This document shows, in pieces, positions 5,397 to 10,167 of a stretch of DNA of 10,167 bases (the stretch's first letter is position 1; each line of letters opens with the position of its first letter). The notes below the pieces were generated by a model. The model made no database searches. It was given only the letters and a program-made list of their open reading frames with translations, and was not told the DNA's origin. Made by a program: the position numbers and the translations under genes. This DNA is from an uncultured Lentisphaeria bacterium (GTDB lineage: Bacteria > Verrucomicrobiota > Lentisphaeria > Victivallales > UBA1829), in NCBI GenBank assembly GCA_905211485.1, contig CAJMAW010000109.1:1-10167 (forward strand). Reading direction: 5' to 3'.

Positions 5397-6068
5397 GTGG
5401 GCTTGCGCATAGACATCGTGACGCTCTTCCCGGAAATTTTTGAAGGACCGTTGGGAAGCAGCATCGTCGGCAGAGCGAGGAAAGAGAGTATTGTCGAGAT
5501 CAACACGGTGGATCTGCGCGATTTCACCCATGACCGTCACCGCACGGTGGATGACAAGCCATACGGCGGCGGCCCCGGAATGCTGATGAAGATCGAGCCT
5601 CTGTATGAGGCGGTGCAAAGTTTGAAGAAAGAGAATTCAAAGGTGATTCTGACCAGTCCCCGTGGGGAGCGTTTTACGCAGTCTGCGGCGCGGGAATTGT
5701 CCAGGGAGTCCCATCTGATCATTCTCTGCGGGCATTATGAGGGCGTGGACGAACGGGTCCGGCTGTCCCTGGTGGACCGCGAGTTTTCGATCGGAGACTA
5801 TATCCTGACAAGCGGCAATCTTCCCGCCATGGTGATGGCCGATGCGATCACCCGGCTCCTTCCCGGAGCGCTCGGTGATCCGGAATCGGACAGGGACGAA
5901 TCCTTTGAAAACGGGCTTCTGGAGTATCCGCAGTATACGCGGCCTCCGGATTTCAACGGATGGAAGGTGCCGGAGATTCTGCTTTCGGGGAATCATGCGG
6001 AGATTGAAAAATGGCGGCGTGAGGAATCACTGAAGTCCACGCTGTCGAAACGGCCGGATCTGCTGTGA
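5397..6068 (+). CDS. trmD: tRNA (guanine37-N1)-methyltransferase TrmD
   Basis: Predicted 223-residue cytoplasmic enzyme that uses S-adenosylmethionine to methylate N1 of G37 next to the anticodon in a set of tRNAs, preventing +1 frameshifts. It is a SPOUT-fold dimer. Signature stretches are MGLRIDIVTLFPEIF (1-15), DDKPYGGGPGM (52-62), ILCGHYEGVDERV (109-121), and the trefoil-knot segment SIGDYILTSGNLPAM (131-145). ESF (168-170), LLEYPQYTRPP and PEILLSGNH (192-200) follow. In the knot segment SGN replaces the common GGE, and the catalytic Asp of the E. coli enzyme appears to align with Glu168 in DESF; both are conservative or seen as variants. The GTG at 5397 has AAGGA 8 bases upstream. rimM, normally just before trmD, is missing; khpA precedes it instead. 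Confidence 0.97.
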   Translation: MGLRIDIVTLFPEIFEGPLGSSIVGRARKESIVEINTVDLRDFTHDRHRTVDDKPYGGGPGMLMKIEPLYEAVQSLKKENSKVILTSPRGERFTQSAARELSRESHLIILCGHYEGVDERVRLSLVDREFSIGDYILTSGNLPAMVMADAITRLLPGALGDPESDRDESFENGLLEYPQYTRPPDFNGWKVPEILLSGNHAEIEKWRREESLKSTLSKRPDLL

Positions 6069-6122
6069 CCAGCGGGAACCGGCCGGCGGAGTGCGAATAA
6101 TCAATAATCGGAGGTTTTGAAC

Positions 6123-6506
6123 ATGAACGTGATTGACAAGATTGAAAAAGAGCAGTGCAAGAAGGAGGTTGCGGATTTCAAAGTCGGCGACACGGTGAAG
6201 GTTTACACCAAAATCGTGGAAGGCACGACGGAACGCATTCAGCTTTTCACGGGTGTGGTTATCGCCCGGAAGAACAGCGGCATCCGCGAAACCTTTACCG
6301 TCAGACGCCTTTCCTTCGGTTACGGCGTGGAGAAGGTCTTCCCGCTGCATTCGCCCAGAATCGACCGGATCGAAGTCGACCGCAAGGGACATGTCAGACG
6401 CGCCAAACTCTATTATCTCAGAGACAAGATCGGCAAAGCCGCCCGCGTCAAGGAACAGAAATATTTCGGGCCCCAGAGCGCTGCCGCAGCAGCAGCTGCG
6501 GAATAA
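6123..6506 (+). CDS. rplS: 50S ribosomal protein L19
   Basis: Predicted 127-residue L19, which sits at the 30S-50S interface of the ribosome. Hallmarks in order are MNVIDKIEKEQ (1-11), FKVGDTVKV (19-27), FTGVVIARKNSGIRETFTVR (42-61), FGYGVEKVFPLHSPRI (65-80) and RAKLYYLRDKIGKAARVKE (93-111). The tail is Ala-rich (PQS then a run of Ala, ending in Glu), a little longer than the usual length of about 115. The start is set at the ATG at 6123, because the strong GGAGGT at 6110-6115 is 7 bases upstream; a TTG at 6117 is too near that site. The 54-base gap after trmD holds no gene. Confidence 0.97.
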   Translation: MNVIDKIEKEQCKKEVADFKVGDTVKVYTKIVEGTTERIQLFTGVVIARKNSGIRETFTVRRLSFGYGVEKVFPLHSPRIDRIEVDRKGHVRRAKLYYLRDKIGKAARVKEQKYFGPQSAAAAAAAE

Positions 6507-6555
6507 GGCACAGGCACCCGGAAAAAGACGAAACATACGGGTGGAGGGGGCTTTC

Positions 6556-7230
6556 ATGGCTCCTGAACACGGTTTTCTTTCTGAACAGGATGAACTCCTC
6601 GTCCACGAGCGCAGCAAGTGGGACGAGGGGTTTTCTTTTGTCGCCGGAATCGACGAGGCGGGACGCGGCTGTCTCGCCGGACCCGTGGTTGCCGCCGCCG
6701 TGGTGTTTTCCGATCGGAAGCGGATCCCGGCGGGACTGAACGATTCCAAAAAACTTTCCCCGAAACAGAGAATGTGTCTGAGGGAGATTCTGCTTTCGGA
6801 TCCGTCCGTCTGGAGCGCCGTGGCGGAAGTCTCCGCCGCGGAGATTGATGCCTCGGACATTCTCCGCGCCACCTGGAAGGCGATGGCTTCCGCACTCGAT
6901 TCCCTACCCTTTGCTCCGGATTACGTCCTGGTGGACGGGCGGCCCGTAAAGGGACTTTCCAAACCTTCCCAGGCCATTGTCAAAGGCGATGCGAAATCCG
7001 CTTCGATCGCCGCCGCCAGCATTCTGGCGAAAACATACCGCGATCTCTGGATGGAACGCGCGGCGGGAAATTATCCCGAATACGCCTTTGAAGTGCATAA
7101 GGGGTATGGGACGGAACTGCATCTGGAGCGTCTCCGCCGTTTCGGCTGCTGTCCGCTCCATCGGCAGAGCTTTGCTCCGGTCCGCCAGATCCTGCACCCG
7201 CCTTCCTGGATCCAGGAGGATCTCTTCTGA
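6556..7230 (+). CDS. rnhB: Ribonuclease HII
   Basis: Predicted 224-residue RNase HII, which cuts the RNA strand of RNA-DNA hybrids and starts removal of single ribonucleotides from DNA. The four acidic catalytic residues are visible: Asp33 and Glu34 in GIDEAGRG, Asp127 in LVDGRP, and Asp163 in AKTYRD. Other family stretches are LAGPVVAAAVV, LNDSKKLS (61-68), IVKGDAKSASIAAASILAK (141-159), HKGYGT (181-186) and the C-terminal HRQSFAPVR. The open frame extends far upstream, but the ATG at 6556 is chosen because GGAGG lies 8 bases before it and the protein then has normal family length. It follows rplS after 49 bases, a frequent bacterial arrangement. It runs head-on into the regulator gene 16 bases away, with no clear terminator between. 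Confidence 0.96.
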   Translation: MAPEHGFLSEQDELLVHERSKWDEGFSFVAGIDEAGRGCLAGPVVAAAVVFSDRKRIPAGLNDSKKLSPKQRMCLREILLSDPSVWSAVAEVSAAEIDASDILRATWKAMASALDSLPFAPDYVLVDGRPVKGLSKPSQAIVKGDAKSASIAAASILAKTYRDLWMERAAGNYPEYAFEVHKGYGTELHLERLRRFGCCPLHRQSFAPVRQILHPPSWIQEDLF

Positions 7231-7246
7231 GAGAGGGGAAAATTCT

Positions 7247-7822
7247 TCAGGGAAAACGGACAGCCATATAGAGCTCCGCCGGACACGTTCCCCGGTTTTC
7301 CAGACTGTGTTCGACATCGCTCTGAAAAGCGATGAAGTCCCCGCTTTTCAATTCCGCGCTCCGCTCTCCGGCCGTGACGATGATTTCCCCCTCAAGCACG
7401 GTAATGAATTCCTCCGTTCCCGCAGTATGCGGCTGCGAACGGTGAAGACAGCCCGGATCCAGCGTAACCCGGTACAGCTCCAGCGATTCCGCCATATTCA
7501 GGGGGGAATAGACCCGGAAAAGAGCGCTGGACGAATCCGTGGTGATGGCAGTCACATTCTCCGAACGGGTGACATCGAAGAGTCTGGCTTTTCCGGAGTT
7601 CCCGCGGAGAAGAGGATCGAAGTCAATTTTCAGCGCATGGGCAATTTTCCAGAGGGTTCCAATCGTCGGATTGACCTTGTCCGCTTCAATCTGGGAAAGC
7701 ATTGCCTTGGAAACTCCGCTGGCCGCCGCCAGAGTGTCCAGAGTCAGACGCTGCTTCCTCCGTTCCCGGCGAAGATTTTCCCCCAGCGCGGGAAAATCAG
7801 GTGTCTTTTGCTGAGAGTTCAT
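7247..7822 (-). CDS. XRE-family regulator with C-terminal cupin domain
   Basis: Predicted 191-residue transcription factor with two domains. Residues about 14-70 form a lambda-repressor-type helix-turn-helix: LGENLRRERRKQRLTLDTLA, then SGVSKAMLSQIEADKVNPTI, the family's recognition segment. Residues about 113-190 form a cupin barrel: LDPGCLHRSQPHTAGTEEF, then LEGEIIVTAG, then SGDFIAFQSDVEHS. His132, Glu137/138 and His172 are candidates for a metal or ligand site. Proteins of this build (PuuR- and SutR-like) often sense a small molecule and control a neighbouring gene and themselves. The ATG at 7822 has only a weak GAG ribosome site. It is divergent from the MarC-family gene, so that gene is the likeliest target; the ligand is unknown. 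No symbol is given because the subgroup cannot be told. Confidence 0.92.
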   Translation of the reverse strand: MNSQQKTPDFPALGENLRRERRKQRLTLDTLAAASGVSKAMLSQIEADKVNPTIGTLWKIAHALKIDFDPLLRGNSGKARLFDVTRSENVTAITTDSSSALFRVYSPLNMAESLELYRVTLDPGCLHRSQPHTAGTEEFITVLEGEIIVTAGERSAELKSGDFIAFQSDVEHSLENRGTCPAELYMAVRFP

Positions 7823-7860
7823 TATATTACTCTTTTTATAAAATATATTAAATACAGGGC

Positions 7861-7891
7861 TTGAAAAAAACTTCTTTTGTTATACTATAAT
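7861..7891 (+). promoter_or_regulatory. AT-rich divergent promoter with palindrome
   Basis: The 129-base gap between the regulator and marC genes is much more AT-rich than its surroundings. TTGAAA (7861-7866) and TATAAT (7886-7891) are separated by 19 bases and could serve marC. The perfect palindrome TTATA-C-TATAA (7880-7890) overlaps the -10 box, where the XRE/cupin repressor might bind. A reverse promoter for the regulator may overlap (TTCAAG at 7865-7860 and AT-rich bases near 7840). The 19-base spacer is long, so the exact boxes are uncertain. Confidence 0.4.
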
Positions 7892-7951
7892 GAATAAAAT
7901 CCAAAATATCAAATTTATTTCATAAGAAAAAAAGAAGAGGGAGGATGTGTT

Positions 7952-8632
7952 GTGATGACGGGTTTTCTGATGCTCACAGTCCAAATTCTGATTCTGCTGA
8001 ATCCGTTTGCGGTGCTTTCGACCTTTCTGTCTCTGACTCCGGATTATACGCGGGAAGAACGGCGCCAGGTGCTGTTCCGCAGTACGGTCACGGTGATTCT
8101 GAGCAGCGTGCTTCTCTATTTCAGCGGGGGCGTGATCTTTTCTCTTTTCGGAATCAACATGGATGTGTTCCGGATCGGAGGCGGAGTGATTCTGATGGTC
8201 TGCGCGGTTTCCCTGGTTGCGGGGAGAAGCGGAGGAGGAAGCGGAATCGGCGAAAACGGATGCCGGAAAAATGAAGCGGGAGAGAGAGATGAACGAAGGG
8301 AGGAGTCTGCCTCCTGCGAGGAATCCTCCGGAGGGGACATTGCCGTGGTCCCGATCGCGATTCCGATGGCGGTCGGACCGGGGACAAGTGCGGGGATCAT
8401 CGTCATCGGGATGGAGAAAGCCGCCCCATGGGAAACGGTGCAGCATCTGGGAGCGATTTTTTCCGCATCGCTCATTCTCTGTCTGCTGCTTCTTGCCGGA
8501 ACGCAGGCCGAACGTTTCCTGGGTAAACGCGGGATTTCCATCATTACGAAGCTGACGGGGCTTTTCCTTTCCGCAATAGGCGCCGGAATGATTCTGGAGG
8601 GAATCCGGAACTTCTTCCATCTGCAGCTCTAG
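7952..8632 (+). CDS. MarC-family integral membrane protein
   Basis: Predicted 226-residue inner-membrane protein of the MarC/YchE (UPF0056) family, whose transport role is unproven; the old link to multiple antibiotic resistance is not supported for MarC itself. About six membrane segments are seen, near residues 3-24, 44-65, 71-90, 133-153, 165-184 and 200-216. Family marks are LLNPFAVLSTFLSLTPDYTR (15-34), LFGINMDVFRIGGGVILM (65-82), VVPIAIPMAVGPGTSAG (132-148) and ITKLTGLFLSAIGAGMILEG (198-217). Between segments 3 and 4 (about 92-128) lies a hydrophilic loop rich in Gly, Glu, Arg and Ser, of low complexity. GGGAGGA at 7939-7945 supports the GTG at 7952 or the ATG at 7955, in the same frame. 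It is convergent with pyrD, 27 bases away, with no visible terminator. Confidence 0.9.
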   Translation: MMTGFLMLTVQILILLNPFAVLSTFLSLTPDYTREERRQVLFRSTVTVILSSVLLYFSGGVIFSLFGINMDVFRIGGGVILMVCAVSLVAGRSGGGSGIGENGCRKNEAGERDERREESASCEESSGGDIAVVPIAIPMAVGPGTSAGIIVIGMEKAAPWETVQHLGAIFSASLILCLLLLAGTQAERFLGKRGISIITKLTGLFLSAIGAGMILEGIRNFFHLQL

Positions 8633-8659
8633 CGCGGCGAAAGGAAGAAAGGGGGAAAA

Positions 8660-9580
8660 TCACAGACGGATGGAACCCGTCAGTTCCGAGACGGATGCAA
8701 TGGAGTGATCGTCCATCCACCGCTCCAGCCCTTCAATGACTTTCAGCGGAGCCGCCGGATCCGCAAAGATGGCAGTGCCGACCGCGACCGCGGACGCACC
8801 TGCGATCAGGAATTCCACCGCATCCTCCGCCGTCATGATCCCCCCCATGCCGATCACGGGAATCCTCACCGCGCGCGAGGCCTCATAGACCATCCGTACG
8901 GCAATCGGCTTGATCGCGGGCCCGCTCAATCCGCCGGTGACATTCGCAATCTTCGGACGGCGCGTTTCAATATCGATGGCCATCCCCGGGATCGTATTGA
9001 TCAGTGAGATCATGTCCGACCCTGCGTCTTCCGCCGCGCGGGCAAAGTCGGCGATCCGCGTGACGTTCGGGCTGAGTTTCGTGATCAGGGGAAGATCCGT
9101 GGCCTTCCGGACGGCGGAAATCACGCGTGTCATGCTTTCCGTATCGGTCCCGAAAGAAGCGCCGCCCTCCTTCACGTTGGGGCAGGAGACATTGATTTCA
9201 ATGGCGGAAATGCCCGTTTTTTCCTCGTCCAGACGGCGCGCGACAAGGGCGTAGTCCTCGACTTTCTTCCCCCAGATGTTGACGATGACAGTGGCGGAAA
9301 CCTTTCTCAGCCAGGGCAGATAATGTTCATCATGAAGGAATTTTTCCACTCCGGGCCCCTGGAGCCCGATTGCGTTCAGCATTCCGGAAGTCACCTCCGC
9401 GGTCCGCGGCGGCGGATTCCCGTGGACCGGCAGCGGCGCGATCCCTTTGACCACAACCGCACCCAGACGGGACAACGGGAAAAATTCCGCATATTCCGCT
9501 CCGTATCCGAATGTCCCTGAAGCCGTCATGACCGGGTTCTTCAAAAGCAGCGGGCCCAGTTTCACTCTCAGATCAGCCAT
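8660..9580 (-). CDS. pyrD: Dihydroorotate dehydrogenase B, catalytic subunit PyrD
   Basis: Predicted 306-residue FMN enzyme that oxidises dihydroorotate to orotate, the fourth step of UMP synthesis, in the cytoplasm. The class 1 signature is clear: the catalytic base Cys133 in INVSCPNVKEGG (129-140), Lys45 in VVVKGI, NAIGLQGPG (69-77), TKLSPNV (167-173), and the phosphate-binding regions VIGMGGI (242-248) and AVGTAIFADP (266-275). The sequence ANVTGGLSGPAIKP (212-225) is typical of the PyrD B form, which pairs with PyrK and uses NAD. The start is ATG 9580, with GGAGGAA 7 bases upstream. Its first 8 bases overlap the end of pyrK (ATGGCTGA), so the two are translationally coupled and probably form the heterotetramer together. 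Confidence 0.97.
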   Translation of the reverse strand: MADLRVKLGPLLLKNPVMTASGTFGYGAEYAEFFPLSRLGAVVVKGIAPLPVHGNPPPRTAEVTSGMLNAIGLQGPGVEKFLHDEHYLPWLRKVSATVIVNIWGKKVEDYALVARRLDEEKTGISAIEINVSCPNVKEGGASFGTDTESMTRVISAVRKATDLPLITKLSPNVTRIADFARAAEDAGSDMISLINTIPGMAIDIETRRPKIANVTGGLSGPAIKPIAVRMVYEASRAVRIPVIGMGGIMTAEDAVEFLIAGASAVAVGTAIFADPAAPLKVIEGLERWMDDHSIASVSELTGSIRL

Positions 9581-10167
9581 AATACAGTTCCTCCGCAGAA
9601 TAGACGGGTCCTTCCTTGCAGCTGCGCGAATAGCGCCATTTGTCCGGGGAGGAATCGTCCTTCACTTTGACCACACAGGCGAAACAGGCCCCCACTCCGC
9701 AGCACATGTGCTGATCCAGACTCAGTTCCGTCCTTATTCCCGACTTCAGCGCCAGGGCGCCCAGGGCATACAGCATCGGCGCGGGACCGCAGGCGTAGCA
9801 GAACGCCGTCGCTGCTTCGGGGAGAAGGGACAGGGCATCGGGCAGAAGTTCCGTCACCAGACCCTGTCGACCCGCCGAACCGTCATTCGTCGCTGTCAGC
9901 ACACGGTATCCGATTTTCCGGTACTCCTCCAGAAGGATCAGGTCGTCCGCGCTGCGCGCACCCGTCAGGAGAACTCCCTTTCTCGGGGAACGTTCCGCAA
10001 GAAACAGGGTGGAGGCCGAGCCGTAGCCGCCGGCGACAAGGATCGGGAAAGTGTCCTCTCCGGGAAGCGTGTATCCGTGCCCGAGCGGGCCCATGACGTC
10101 GCAGAACTCCCCCGGCGCCATCCGGGAGAGTTCTCCGGTTCCTCCCCCCACAATCTTGTAGACGATA
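9573..10167 (-). CDS. pyrK: Dihydroorotate dehydrogenase electron-transfer subunit PyrK (partial)
   Basis: The C-terminal 197 residues of PyrK; the N-terminus (about 50-60 residues) lies beyond the window end, and the frame is open to the edge. PyrK carries FAD and a [2Fe-2S] cluster and passes electrons from the PyrD FMN to NAD. Numbering from the GTG at 10151: FAD-domain end with GEFCDVMGPLGHGYTLP (14-30), NAD-domain ILVAGGYGS (37-45) and YACGPAPMLYAL (119-130). The cluster cysteines are C151, C156 and C159 in MCCGVGACFACVV, plus C178 in SRSCKEGPVY. The spacing C-x4-C-x2-C-x18-C is as in PyrK. The nucleotide-binding motif reads GGYGSAST where GGxGxxP is usual, a mild departure. The GTG at 10151 is not the true start because family sequence continues upstream of it (IVYKIV). 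The gene overlaps pyrD by 8 bases. Confidence 0.95.
   Translation of the reverse strand, partial: IVYKIVGGGTGELSRMAPGEFCDVMGPLGHGYTLPGEDTFPILVAGGYGSASTLFLAERSPRKGVLLTGARSADDLILLEEYRKIGYRVLTATNDGSAGRQGLVTELLPDALSLLPEAATAFCYACGPAPMLYALGALALKSGIRTELSLDQHMCCGVGACFACVVKVKDDSSPDKWRYSRSCKEGPVYSAEELYYG

Noticed and set aside
6253..6555. Upstream in-frame extension of rnhB overlapping rplS
   Set aside because: The extension is out of frame with the clear L19 sequence, adds about 100 residues not found in RNase HII, and the ATG at 6556 has a strong ribosome site.
7231..7246. Terminator between the convergent rnhB and regulator genes
   Set aside because: Only 16 bases are present and no stable hairpin with a T tract can be drawn.
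8633..8659. Terminator between the convergent marC-family gene and pyrD
   Set aside because: The 27-base purine-rich gap forms no hairpin that I can find.

Overview
The window is moderately GC-rich, gene-dense bacterial DNA with short intergenic gaps. It looks like chromosomal core sequence rather than a mobile region. Three pseudopilins share the motif R/F-F-T-L-[LI]-E, with no glycine before the cleavage site. That motif, together with the base composition and the ribosomal-protein/trmD cluster, suggests a member of the PVC superphylum, perhaps Lentisphaerota (Victivallis-like). This placement is an inference from style, not proven by any marker.

Layout: (1) 46-3064 (+), four overlapping or nearly overlapping genes for the minor pseudopilins of a type II secretion-like system, in the order GspH, GspI, GspJ, GspK. 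They would form the tip of the pseudopilus; the rest of the system must lie upstream of the window. (2) 3065-3476, a gene-free convergent spacer with three short tandem repeats and a good intrinsic terminator. (3) 3477-4202 (-), an exported protein of unknown function with a Pro/Ala-rich tail. (4) 4203-4578, a divergent intergenic region with two perfect 6-3-6 inverted repeats, a sigma70-like promoter and a leader hairpin. (5) 4579-7230 (+), a translation/RNA cluster: rpsP (S16), khpA (KH-domain RNA-binding protein), trmD (tRNA m1G37 methyltransferase), rplS (L19) and rnhB (RNase HII). rimM, which usually sits before trmD, is absent here. (6) 7247-7822 (-), an XRE/cupin transcriptional regulator, divergent from (7) 7952-8632 (+), a MarC-family membrane protein; an AT-rich shared promoter region separates them. 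(8) 8660-10167 (-), pyrK (N-terminus cut by the window edge) followed by pyrD. Together they encode the NAD-dependent (class 1B) dihydroorotate dehydrogenase of pyrimidine synthesis.

I found no transposase, phage gene, CRISPR array, tRNA, rRNA or clear undescribed system. The most notable points are the atypical pseudopilin cleavage sites, low-complexity purine-rich inserts inside several genes, the missing rimM next to an N-terminally extended KhpA, the structured leader of rpsP, and the unknown exported protein.
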